This document shows, in pieces, positions 1 through 11,392 of a DNA stretch of 64,000 nt. Where the stretch lies: positions 29,348,965-29,412,964 of the forward strand of contig NC_059082.1 of the NCBI RefSeq assembly GCF_020497125.1, read 5' to 3'. This stretch comes from Mauremys mutica. Lineage: Eukaryota; Chordata; Testudines; Geoemydidae. The translations under genes and the position numbers were made by a program. The notes under the pieces were generated by a model. The model ran no database searches. It was not told the origin of the DNA and worked only from the letters and a program-made list of their open reading frames with translations. Numbering within the stretch: position 1 is the stretch's first letter; the number at the start of each line of letters is the position of its first letter.

Positions 1-1960
1 CATCAAAGGTCTTTTTAGTTAGAGGCTAGTTTTAATCTTTGCATCTGATTTATGTGGCTTAGAAAGAGAACACTGTTTGAATAGCCTCTGTATTTTTTTA
101 AAATATGACCATAAGTGATGTTTTTGGACAATGTTTAAATTACTCCATAGAGAGGAAAGGGGTCCATTCTCACTGAAATTCATGCATATTAACATTAAGT
201 GGAGTTGTATATATGTTGGAAGGAATATTCCCAAATTTTAATTGAAAGTGGAGCTAGTAATATTTTTCAGTTTATTGCATAAATCTTACTGCTATCTCAA
301 TGATAAAACGATATTGAACTTTTAGAACAATATACCTGCAGAATATCTGGATAATTCTTCTTCGAGTAGTGTCCCTGTGGATGCTCCACTTCAGGTTTTT
401 TACTCCTCATTGTAGTCCCCAGCTCCCCAAGAAGGAAGAAGGGATCACAATAGTAAAGGTCACTTACAACACAAACCATGGTGTGTGTGTGTATTTCACC
501 TTTCTTCTCTCAGTAGGCAGAATTAAAATGTGTCACAGTTATTTGGGAGAGTAACTACAGGACATGGTAATGCTGACCAGAAACCTTTTTTTAATTTGTG
601 GACACTGATACTGGAGAGCTGAGAATTTCTCTAGGAATAAGATTGAACTCTTCACTATAAAAACTTTCGCAGCTAGTCATCTGCAGTGCAATACTGACTA
701 CAGCATATGTGTAGTAAATAGCCCCAGAATGAGATAAGCATGATTTGCACCTATAGTATATCAAATTCAGAATACTAAAATTCCTATTTACAGTCAAGTA
801 GAATGAGTCTGAAATTCTTTCATTGCACTCTAATGTTGTTCAAGATATAATGAAGGTTTCTATTTCAGTCTGACCTGAACTTAACTACTGAGACTGGACA
901 CTTTGAGGCCTCACTTGCCTGTAATTCATGGACAAAAGTTTCATATTAAGCATAGCATATGATCACTGTACATATACAGTAAGGTCTTGTCAGAATGCTA
1001 CCTGACTAACTTAATTCTGTCTCTTTGTACAATGTCTTGTCATGTGAACAGTTCTAGGACTAACATAAAGTATGAAGAAATAATGTGCTTAAGATAGAAT
1101 GACCATTTTTCTTTCATTCTTCTATTGCTGTTTGCTTTGCCATCACCTAGATTTCTTGGCTCTTACACTAGCTATGACTACTTGAAAAGGAACATCAAGT
1201 GGTAAGATTGCCGTTGATGTGAGGATGTTTTAAGGTGTCCTCTCACTGTTACATTTCTCACAGGCATTATGTGCACCTAAAATTTTAAACACAATGATTT
1301 TGAAAGTAAGTTTAAGTTAAGATAGCCAAAAACTATAGGTATTTTTTTAAATTGGCCATTTCCTGAAAATCATGTGTGAGAAATATATGAAATTTAAGTT
1401 TAAATGGCCTGCTTATTTAACTAGCTAAAATTTATGCACATAAAGCTAGTGAAGCTTAAGCTGATTGCGTTTATAATTAAGATGGCATTGTTGAAATATC
1501 GGGTGTATTTAGAAGAGTTCTAACAGAAATCAGTCTTTCTATTGCACATCCAATTTATGCTTTTTTTTAAAAACTAGATAATTTAAAATTAAACTGTTTT
1601 AATACCTACCTAAATAATAGCACAGTTCCTCAATTGAAAGACCACCCAAACTAAATTGAAAATGAAGGATTTAGAGCTAAACATTACAAAAATACACCCA
1701 AAATGTCATCTGCCTTTTGTTTGCCATCTTTTGGTTTGTGTTACTAATCTTTTTAAAGATTCAGTGTTGTCTTGAAATCTCTTGTGCTTATAAATGAATG
1801 TTTTGTACTTAGGACTGGATTGTATACAGAAACAGTTAATGTTCATAGGAAGAGATGAAAATTAGGTATTATAGAAGAAGAAATAGTGGTGAATTCAGGA
1901 ACTGGAAACTTTTGTAAAATTAGACAAGTCAGCCTACTGTTTTTCTTTTATTTCCAACAG
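1..1960 (+). other. TJP1: TJP1 intron (partial, upstream of first visible exon)
   Basis: This AT-rich sequence ends in a good polypyrimidine tract and AG acceptor (TTTCCAACAG) at 1951-1960, directly before a TJP1 exon. I see no other exon or recognisable repeat in it. Short open frames here have no coding character. Confidence 0.8.
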
Positions 1961-2130
1961 GGGGAAGCCTACTGATGCTGAGCCCACAGATAGACCTGGT
2001 GGTGAAAAGCGCTATGAGCCAGTTCCTCAAGTTACTCCTCCTCCCCCACCTCCAGTACAGTATACTCAACCTCAGTCGATTAATAACCCTGTCGTACTTC
2101 AGGCACATCCCAAGTCTGCACTTTCTGAGG
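1961..2130 (+). CDS. TJP1: TJP1 (ZO-1) coding exon, proline-rich C-terminal region
   Basis: This exon encodes part of the proline-rich tail of zonula occludens protein 1, the scaffold that links claudins, occludin and JAMs to actin at tight junctions. The translation includes GGEKRYEPVP and a PPPPPP run, which match the ZO-1 tail as I know it. The first base completes a codon from the upstream exon, 56 codons follow, and one base (G) is left for the next exon. The acceptor is TTCCAACAG and the donor is GG|GTATGA. Upstream PDZ, SH3 and guanylate-kinase exons lie outside the window. This segment is less conserved than the neighbouring exons, as expected for a disordered linker. Confidence 0.93.
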
Positions 2131-2478
2131 GTATGAAATGTGAAAGTTGGCACGTCTAATAGAAAGAAGTGTTGAATTTATGCGAGTGTTCTATTTGCCT
2201 AGTTTCCTATTCTCCAGTACAGACTTAAGTTACTGCTCAAACTTTTAAAAATTGAACTATTCAGTTCTTGCACACAAAGTTTCTGTCACTACAATAATTT
2301 CTACCCAAGTTTAAGTAAAAAAATGTAAATTAGTTGGGGAATTAGAACCAATAGGTTCGGATAAAGGTGTTGTTTAAAGATGCAGACATTTCAATTAATG
2401 GGGAATCTTACTTAGACCACTTACACTTAAAGATACAAAAATCTCTATTTGTTAGGGACTTGGATGTATAATTTAGTA

Positions 2479-2881
2479 CAGTGGCTCTCAACCTTTCCAG
2501 ACTACTGTATCCTTTTCAGGATTCTGATTGGTCTTGCATACCCCCAGGTTTCACCTCACTTAAAAACTACTTGCTTACAAAATCAGACATAAGAATATAA
2601 AAGTATCACAGCACACTATTAGTGAAAAATTGCTTACTTTCTCATTTTTTCCATATAAAATAAATCAATTTGAATATAAATATTGTACCTGCATTTCAGT
2701 GTATAGTATACAGAGCAGTATAAGCAAGTCATTATATGAAATTATAGTTTGTACTGAGCTCGCTAGTGCTTTTTATGTAGCCTGTTGGTAAACTAGGCAA
2801 ATATGTAGGCGAGTTGATGTACCCTGTGGAAGATCTCTACATACACCCAGGGATACACATACCCCTGGTTGAGAACCACTG
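2479..2881. mobile_element. Non-autonomous hAT-type MITE
   Basis: The ends are inverted: CAGTGGCTCTCAACC at the left and GGTTGAGAACCACTG at the right, the classic hAT end of the CAGTGGTTCTCAA type. Paired 'cataccc' sequences lie just inside each end. The interior is AT-rich with no transposase. I could not find a clean 8-bp target duplication, so this is probably an old copy. Confidence 0.8.
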
Positions 2882-4528
2882 ACAATACACTAATAATGGG
2901 ACTTTAACTAGTTGAAATCTGGACCAATCAGCTAATGCTATACTTTGACAATTTGGAGAGACTACTGAGTTCTATGAAAAAATTTGATGGTAGCTGAGCC
3001 TCTTTCGGGGAAGTGTCCATATCCCAACTATTATATTGTAGTTGATTCCATGTTAACAGTCTCAACAGAGATAAAGCAGATTAGTCTTCCTACTTCAATT
3101 TTATCATCTTCTTCTTTATAGGCAGTCTCCCAGCTCCTCCTCACCCCCACACCTCTTTGAGCATGATGTGTGCTCTCTCTCAAGTCTGCGAAAATAGAGA
3201 ATTTTCTACTTTGTTTAGGCAGCCTTAACAAAGAATGTCCTTTCTTTTAGCTCAAGCTTATGATGATGTTGCAATGTAGCTTGTCTATTGTTTGGTTCCA
3301 GCCACTTCAGCTACTTGTGGCTCTGTTTTACTCCATTTCATAAAAAGGTTAGAGCAAATTTGTGCTGTGTAAATTAGGCATACATTTTATGGAAAGCCAC
3401 ATATGTACAATTTGTACATGTGCTAATACAGGTAACAAAAGTGTAGGTGACATATCACTATGAAGTATACTAGTGTTGGAATTATTATTTGAGATTATTA
3501 ACCACTAAACACTAATTTAACCATAAATTCCTTTATTAAACCCAAAGGCCAAATGGCACTTGTACAATTGCTCTAAACCTGCCTAAAAAGCCTAAGTAAA
3601 ACAATTTACTACTTTCAAACAGTAACAAAACACTTATAAGCATTTGATCAACATACTTACAAACTGGCTAAACCCAGGGGTTCTTAAACATGTATTGGTT
3701 GGCTCAAGTGTGGTCAGGCAAGTATTAGCAATTAACCTTTTAATAATTTACTTGTTTATACCCTTTAACAAACAAGAGAGATGATATTGCCAATTACTGA
3801 CTTCAGCTAAAAACCAATTTGAGACAGTTTACCCTTATTTCCAGTCTTAATCCGGATAGGCTTTCGGAAGAAGGTAAATCTTTTCTTCCCCTCCTCCTTG
3901 CTGCCTAACAGTGTTTTCCATTGCACCTGGGTTCACATAGGCTTTAACACTGGTGTGTGGGTTTGGAAAGGGTCATGTTGGCTCATTTTAAGACAGATAA
4001 TCTTTAAAACCATCCACAATTATCCCTATCGGTCAGAGGCCTTCTTTTTAGAAATTTTCGCTTCTCTCATAAGTTACTCTTTGAATCAGACATTCTCCCT
4101 ACTTTATTTCTTCTGACCTTATATCTTATTATTTTCAAGGCTTTCATTCTACTTGCTAGTCAGGGCCTTTCTTTACAACTCACAAATATATTTTCTTACG
4201 TAAGCTAATTCTAATTCTTAAATTTCATATTTATCCTACAACTAGGAAGCTAGCAAGGCAGACATCTAAGAAGTACATACCTAAATGAAACGCACTTTTT
4301 ATAGAAGACCAAAACTAGGCTACAAGTCCTACATTTATTGAAAACTATAAATTCCTATGCCATGGCTGTGTAGGACCAGAAATGGGCAGTAAGCCTTTAT
4401 ATTTCTAAAAGATATTATTTTAATAACGTTTCTCTTAAAGAGTAGCTTAATTTCAGTGCTATTCTGAAACCTTTAATGCTAACTTTGTGAGTAACATACA
4501 ATCACATCCTACTAAATCTACTGCAAAT

Positions 4529-6110
4529 TAGGGCTGTCAAGCGATTAAAAAAACTAATCACAATTCATCGTACTGTTAAACAATAATCAAATACCATTTA
4601 TTTAAATATTTTTTGATGTTTTCTACATTTTAAAATATATTCATTTCAATTACAACACAATACAAAGTGTACAGTATTTGCACTGTAAAAAACAAAAGAA
4701 ATAGTATATTTCAATTCACCTAATACAAGCACTGTAGTGCAATCTCTTTATCATGAAAATTGAACTTACAAATGTAGAATTATGTACAAAAAATAACTGC
4801 TTTCAAAAATAAAACAATGTAAAAATTTAGAACCTACAAATCCACTCAGTCCTACTTCAGCCAGTTGCCCAAACAAACAAGTTTGGTTACAATTTGCAGG
4901 AGATAATGCTGCCCATGTCTTGTTTACAGTGTCACCTGAAAGTGTGAACAGGCATTTTGCATGGCACTGTTGTAGCCAGCATTGCAAGATATTTACTTGC
5001 CAGATGCGCTAAAGATTCATATGTCCCTTCATGCTTCAACCACCATTCCAGAAGACATGCTGATGAGGGGTTCTGCTCGATAACAGTCCAAAGCAGAGAG
5101 GATCGATGCATGCTCATTTTCATCATCTGAGTCAGATGCCACCAGCAGAAGGTTGATTTTCTTTTTTGGGGTGGTTCAGGTTCTGTAGTTTCCGCATCGG
5201 AGTGTTACTCTTTTAAGACATCTGCACACCTCATCCCTCTCAGATTTTGGAAGGCACTTCAGATTCCTAAATCTTGGGTAGAGTGCTGTAGCTATTTTTA
5301 GAAATCTCACATTGGTACCTTCTTTGTGTTTTGTCAAATCTGCTATGAAAGTGTTCTTAAAATGAACATGTGCTGAGTCATCATCCAAGATTGCTGTAAC
5401 ATGAAATATAAGGCAGAATGTGGGTAAAATCGAACAGGAGAGACATACAGTTCTTCCCCAAGGAGTTCAGTCAGAAATTTAATTAACACATTATTTTTTT
5501 AACGAGCATCATCAGCATGGAAGCATGTCCTCTGGAATGGTGGCTGAAGCATGAAGGGCCATGTGAATGTTTAGCATATCTGGCACATAAATATCTTGCA
5601 ACACCAGCTACAAAAGTGCCATGGGAATGCCTATTCTCACTTTCAGGTGACGTATAAGAAGCAGTCAGCAGTATTTCCCGTAAATGTAAACAAACTTGTT
5701 TGTCTTAGCAATTGGCTGAACAACAAGTAGGACTGAGTGGACTTGTAGGCTCTAAAGTTTTACACTGTGTTGTTTTTGAGTGCAGTTATGTAACAAACAA
5801 AAAATCTACATTTGTAAGTTACACTTTCATGGAAAAGATTGCACTACAGTACTTGTATGAGGTGAATTGAAAAATGCTATTTCTTTTGTTTATCATTTTT
5901 ACAGTGCAAATATTTGTAATAAAAATCATAAAGTGAGCACTGTACACTTTGTATTCCATGTTGTAACATAAATCAATATATTTGAAGATGTAGAAAAACA
6001 TCCACAAATAATTAATAAATTTCAATTGGTATTCTATTGTTTAACAGTTCGATTAATCATGATTAAACTTTTAAATTGCAGTTAATTTTTTGTAGTTAAT
6101 CGACAGCTCT
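4529..6110. mobile_element. Foldback hAT transposon relic with two opposed transposase tails
   Basis: The ends read AGGGCTGTCAAGCGATTA and, inverted, TTAATCGACAGCTCT, and a 12-bp direct repeat (TCTACTGCAAAT) lies at 4517-4528 and 6108-6119. Minus-strand frames over about 4766-5388 carry hAT C-terminal dimerisation motifs (LSGDTVNK, AALSPAN, RFRNLKCLPKSERDEV). The right half (about 5520-5860) carries the same tail on the plus strand (LEWWLKHEG, WECLFSLSGDV, GLSGLVGSK). The two halves are therefore long inverted copies of one transposase 3' end around a centre near 5100-5500. Every frame is broken by stops, so it cannot make transposase. Confidence 0.8.
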
Positions 6111-6224
6111 ACTGCAAATAAAAAATTTTCATAATAGACTTAAGTGTCTGAACTGTAAAAATTGAATATTAAGGCTTACATATTATGGATTTTTTCATGT
6201 TTTTTTCCTCATTTTGTGTTACAG

Positions 6225-6702
6225 TTAACTCTATGTCCGTAGATTTCCAGAATTCCACAGTGCCCAAGCCTGACCCACCTCCATCTCAAAATAAACCAGC
6301 AACTTTCAGATCTTCCAACCGAGAGGACACTGTGCAGTCTACCTTCTATCCTCAGAAAAACTTCCCTGACAAGGGTCCAATTAATGGAACTGAGCAGACT
6401 CAGAAAACAGTCACCCCGGCTTATAATCGCTTTACAACGAAGCCTTACACAAGTGCTGCCAGGCCATTTGAGCGAAAGTTTGAAAGTCCTAAATTCAACC
6501 ACAATCTACTGCCAAATGAAACTCAACATAAACCAGAGTTGCCCTCAAAGGCTCCAAATTCTCCTCAACCAATTTTAAAAGCACATAACTCATTGCAGCC
6601 TTCTGAGTTTGACAGTGGAATGGATACATTCTCCATACAGGCAGACAAGCCTAAATATCAACCAAATAACATTAATGCTGTGCCTAAAGCCATTCCTGTA
6701 AG
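6225..6702 (+). CDS. TJP1: TJP1 (ZO-1) coding exon, C-terminal linker before ZU5
   Basis: This 478-base exon encodes the long disordered region just before the ZU5 domain of ZO-1. Diagnostic strings are DFQNS, PDPPPSQNKPATFR, FYPQK, NGTEQTQKTVTPAYNRF and RPFERKFESPKFNHN. The first two bases complete a valine codon with the G from the previous exon, and the final AG is completed by the next exon's C to give serine. The acceptor is TTTGTGTTACAG and the donor AG|GTAAGATA. The open frame is visible upstream to 6185 because the intron end happens to be open, and that part is not coding. No frameshift or stop is seen. Confidence 0.97.
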
Positions 6703-8152
6703 GTAAGATATATATTTTTTTCTTTTATATGTTTTTAAGAATGGAGTTGCTCATGAAATTGCAGTTTTTTAGGCAGTGTGTCCAGTCCTGGGTGAATTGC
6801 TGTTAGTTTGCCCAGACTCTCTAATCCAAAAACCAGGATGCATCTCCTGGGACTAACACTGGAGGCTTTTGGGGAGACATGGGGTGTCCTGTCTGCCTGT
6901 ATCCTACTTTTTAATAATTAAGTTGCATTCTTACCTTATGTCTTTTAGTAAAAATTAACACGTCTTGCTCTAAACAACTCCTCTCCAGAAGCTGAAATTA
7001 CTAAATTATTAATGTCACAGCTTAATATTGCAAGTTCAGTGGGAGTGGTCTTGTATGTGTTGAGGAAGCTATATTTTTAGTTCAGGTCAATTTTTAAAAG
7101 CACTCTTTTAAAAAGAGATCAGTCATTTCAACATCTCTGTTCTACCTGCTATGAGTAACAATATAACTGAGTAATTGCAGCTTACTCTTAAACATTCTCA
7201 AATTATGAAGCTACCATAAAACTCAAAATCTAATCATCTATAAGGGGCATACTTTTCGCTAACTTGAGCATTTCCTCAATTTTTGTTTCAAAATAGGGTA
7301 TCTGTTTGTAAAATGTTTGCAAAATATTTTGTCTCAATTGCCATATGTTGTGTGATCATAATGTACGATTCAAATTTTAAATAGTTTTTGCTGTTTTTTA
7401 AAATTCAGTAATGCAACATAAGAATGAGCAGTTTGCGCTAAAGCAGCTGGAGTTCTTTTATGCCAGAAGAAATGAGTACTTCTGAAATTGACATAAAATA
7501 AACTTAAGTACAATAAACCTCCCGATAAAATGTGAAGGTTTTTTCCATTCCTCTGCAACATTCATTTCACAGCCTGGAAAATAGCAGGATTCTAAGTGGT
7601 ATTTGTTGATGCTATAGAAGTTAAGGCTGACAAATTGTCCTTACTTAAAGATAAGTGAAAGAAAAGTCTCAGTGAGGGTCATATAAGAATTATCAACATT
7701 AATACATCTGCTTTGTGTTTTTATGATACTAAACTCATGACAAATGTGGTGCTGGAACAACAGAATTCTAGTAAATTTTAGTCCTCTTATGCAGAGCTCT
7801 GTAGTTGGGGTGACTATTCTGAAACAACCCTTAAAACTGAGCATTCAAAAACCTAACTAGAGATTTTGGACCACTCAAAACTAGTTAACTGATGCTGTTG
7901 GTAAATTCCAAGTTAATTTTTTTGTGGCTACAGCAGAAATGCATCTCCATTTATCCTTTCTCTCAAAAGATAAGCAAAAATTACCCTATTCCATTTGACT
8001 TATTTCTTAGTTGAGACTGATTACACTTTAAAGGGCTAGCCTGCCTAATGTAACCATTGTATTGGTAAATTAATTCAAAATACAGTGTGTGCTACTGATT
8101 TTGGGGGAGGTATATAAAACTGCTGTGCTTAATCTATGCATCTCATGTTTAG
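6703..8152 (+). other. TJP1: TJP1 intron
   Basis: This 1.45-kb intron runs from GTAAGATA to CATGTTTAG. It is AT-rich, and I recognise neither an exon nor a mobile element in it. Confidence 0.85.
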
Positions 8153-8370
8153 CCCTTCAGCACTAGAGGATGACGAGGAGGAGGATGGACACACTGTAGT
8201 AGCCACAGCAAGAGGTGTTTTTAACAGCAATGGTGGTGTATTAAGCTCCATAGAGACAGGAGTTAGTATAATTATACCACAAGGAGCCATTCCAGAGGGA
8301 ATAGAGCAAGAAATCTATTTCAAGGTCTGCAGAGATAATAGTATCCTCCCACCTTTAGACAAAGAGAAAG
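8153..8370 (+). CDS. TJP1: TJP1 (ZO-1) coding exon, first half of ZU5 domain
   Basis: The exon starts with an acidic stretch (EDDEEEDG) and then enters the ZU5 domain: HTVVATARGVFNSNGG, SIETGVSIIIPQGAIPEG, EQEIYFKVCRDNS. ZU5 domains (shared by ZO-1, UNC5 and ankyrins) are beta-rich interaction modules, and in ZO-1 this one has been tied to partner binding at the cell periphery. The first base completes the serine codon from the previous exon and the last G is carried into the next one. The donor AAG|GTAAGAG is near-consensus. The open frame runs on past the donor to 8423, but that stretch is intronic. Confidence 0.97.
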
Positions 8371-9854
8371 GTAAGAGTTGTCTTCGTATCTTAATTAATA
8401 GCAATAGATGGTATATTATCTAAGCACTGACTGCAAAACATTTGAAGACATGGTCTCTGCCCCCAAGAAGCTCACAAACTAGAAGTACAGAGGAAGTAGT
8501 ATTCTGTTCAATTATATTTTCAGGTGGGAGAATAATTCAGGATGTCTCCATTTTGACTATAATTTTTAATATCTAAGTATGTTGACATGCACAAATTAAA
8601 CTTTAATATACTTTGAAAATAATTGTTCAAAATGACTTTCATTGCTTCATTATCTCTATAGTCAATGAATGGGTGTATTCTAGTCTGCCAGGTTCATGTT
8701 TTCTCACATGATATAGGACTGAAAGCATTATACAATATATCTTTTTAAAAATTAAGTGAAGTGTTAGCCAAACACATTGAGAAAATTTACCTCAAATGCT
8801 TGAAGTTTCAAAGACCTACTAACAGCCAAATTTTTTCTGTCCTTTGCTTTATAAAAATAGGCATGAGGTAGAAAATACTCAAGCAAATGAAATTTTTTTT
8901 TTACTTGGTTTTCCGACAGTCTCTGAATGACTACTGCTGTTTCCTAAAACACACACTTTTTACTGTGTATTAAAAGTGGCAAGTAGTACAGCATATAACC
9001 TACGAATCTCTTTTTATTGTAGTCAGTTTGTTTTTTCAATAGCCACTCCAGAACCTAGACAAGGACTACCTGGAAACTAGTAATCCTTTAAACATGTACT
9101 ATACGTGTCTCATTTAAGGAGAAGTTGTTCTCTCCTTCAGGACTTCAATTTCAGGAATTTACAATTGAGGCACTATATTGGTACTGCGGCGCAAGATTCA
9201 AAGCAACTCTAGACCTATCGTCTGAATATGGGTTGTTTAGTCGAGGAGCATGTTCTCATTACCATGTTGAGCATCGAAATGCAAAAATAAAAACTCTCAA
9301 TTCCTTGTACCATGCCTTTTGACTGTTAAGAGAGGGTTGGGCTCTTAGCTGAGCTAGCAAATAGTTGCCTATCACTTTCAACAAGTGACTTCTTGGGTTC
9401 TTGCTTCAACCCTGTGCATTCCCTTGTCAACACTAAGATGGTTGACATCCTAATGGATAAAACACCAGTAGCAGTAGCATGCGCAAAGCTGTGGTGTTGG
9501 CAAGGCACTGAGAGGTTCACGTTTGTACCTCTGGTATAGCAGCACATGTTTGGAATTATAGGTCAGAAAAATTCTAATGTAGTCAAATAGTCTGGCCTGT
9601 CTGGCCATATGCCTTTCATTTTGTAATATGATCCAGTCCAGTTGAAATACACTGGAGTATGGTAATAGGAAAGGCAACCAGAAACAATTTTGCTGAGTAG
9701 CTCTGTTTTATTTGTGCGGCTAAATTTTCATAGGTTTTATAAATTAATTTCTTTGTATTTTGCTCTTCCTTGTGTATGAAGAAATACTGAATGTATTTCA
9801 AGGTGAACAGGTTTCCACTGGTAACTTTTTATTTTTGTTTCTCTTTAACTGTAG
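8371..9854 (+). other. TJP1: TJP1 intron
   Basis: This 1.48-kb intron runs from GTAAGAG to CTTTAACTGTAG. It has no recognisable repeat or exon. A 65-codon open frame at 9125-9322 shows no splice context or family match and is treated as chance. Confidence 0.85.
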
Positions 9855-9998
9855 GTGAAACACTGCTTAGCCCGTTGGTAATGTGTGGGCCCCATGGACT
9901 AAAATTCCTGAAGCCAGTGGAGCTGCGCTTACCACACTGTGCGTCTATGACCCCTGATGGTTGGTCTTTTGCTCTAAAATCCTCCGACTCCTCGTCGG
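9855..9998 (+). CDS. TJP1: TJP1 (ZO-1) coding exon, second half of ZU5 domain; alternative donor inside
   Basis: The exon continues the ZU5 domain (GETLLSPLVMCGPHGLKFL, PVELRLPHC) and then encodes a 20-residue insert running from ASMTPDGW to SSDSSSG before the donor CGG|GTATGC at 9999. A second possible donor, CACT|GTGCGT, lies at 9939. Using it would remove exactly 60 bases (20 codons), keep the frame and join PHC directly to DPKTWQ in the last exon. I recall ZO-1 tails both with and without this insert in vertebrates, so both forms are plausible here. Splice phase into the last exon is correct for either donor. Confidence 0.96.
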
Positions 9999-11360
9999 GT
10001 ATGCTGTCCTCCCTCTGTCCTTTTGGGGCTTTTGGGTGCTATCGTGTAATTTAAGATCACTTGGCTAAAGGTGACAATGTGTAATATATAACTCAATCAT
10101 TGTATTTGTGTTAAACTCTCCATTTCACTTTCATTACTGATGGTGCAAATTAATGGCTAAAATTGTGGTTGACAAACCAAGATGGTAAAGAAAAATACAG
10201 TATTATATTATCTACCTTAACTGTGGTCCATTAAAATAGCAGCATACTTTCCACTTTTTCTTCTTCCTTGAGGACTGTTACAGCTGCAAACACTTTAAAA
10301 TTGTAAATTTGCACTAAAATAAATTGGGGAAAATGATTATGTACTCCTAATTGGCTTTTAAACCACCAACTCATGTCTTCTCTTAATTGGCCATATACTT
10401 TGTTAAATTGTAAATTTAACCTTTGCGCTCCTAAATCATGACTTATTACATGTTAACTGTTTTCATATTTGCAAGTTGATGCTTACAATCAGACCATTTA
10501 AGAAAACTACAGTGTTTGTCTGTAAAAGCATTTTATAGTTCATTCTAATATGGCTGGATTTTCCACACGATTTTTCTTGTTTGCTTCCACCTGTTTCTTC
10601 ACCAACCTCCTTTTTGCACCCAGAATTATGGAGAGAGGCTTTTCATAGTTGAAGTTGCAACCAGGTTTCAGTTTTGTATGCCTGTTCTTTTTTTCTGTAC
10701 GCTCACTACCACTTTCACCCCCTTACTTGGAACAGAGAAAACACTGTTGGCTGAAATTCTGGGTGATCAGTATTAGGCGGAAGTAGAATTTTTATGCAAG
10801 TTTCAAGCAATTTCATGAAATGTCTGAAGTTACAGCAATTTAAAAATTAATATCTGCACATTTGAAGAAAGTCAAGGTTTTATTCAGCTACTTTCTAACA
10901 TTACAATGGAAGGATTTACACCTCTAATGTGTACATATAATCTGTATATAATATTTAAACACAGTTCTTATGTATACAGTATTTAAAACAAAATGTATTG
11001 TCATTAATGTATCTATACCTGTTAACAGTGCGTTGACACTGACAGAGCATCCGTTTTGATAATGGGCATCTGATTTAAAGAAATCAACATTTGGATGGTT
11101 TTTATGCTATTATATGCATGTGTTCCATACATCTACTTAACTGTATGTACATATTTGAAATGTTAAAACATTGATACTTAAGTGGCGGGGACCCAAAAAA
11201 CACCATCACAACTACATAAAACTTTTTAAAAAGCACTCATATTTTGTAACTGAAAAATCTATTCATGAATTTACTTGAAATGAAAGGAGAAACGCTAGTC
11301 CTCCCAAATAGTAATCAAAACTTCTTTAAGACGGATCATTTTCCTCTCCTAAATTAACCT

Positions 11361-11392
11361 GTGTTTGTGTGTGTGTGAGAGAGAGAGAGAGA
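11361..11392. repeat. (GT)n/(GA)n microsatellite
   Basis: A short GT run passes into a GA run within the last TJP1 intron. Confidence 0.9.

Larger units (their letters stand above)
2131..6224 (+). other. TJP1: TJP1 intron containing two hAT relics
   Basis: The intron runs from GTATGA to TTTTGTGTTACAG. It contains an hAT-type MITE (2479-2881) and a larger foldback hAT relic (4529-6110). The rest is AT-rich with no recognisable exon. The foldback element ends only about 115 bp before the next exon's acceptor. Confidence 0.85.

Noticed and set aside
6209..6502. 97-codon antisense frame opposite the TJP1 exon
   Set aside because: It is the complement of a strongly supported coding exon and has no family signature.
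9125..9322. 65-codon open frame inside a TJP1 intron
   Set aside because: It has no splice sites in phase with the neighbouring exons and no recognisable protein similarity. The exons on either side already join in phase.
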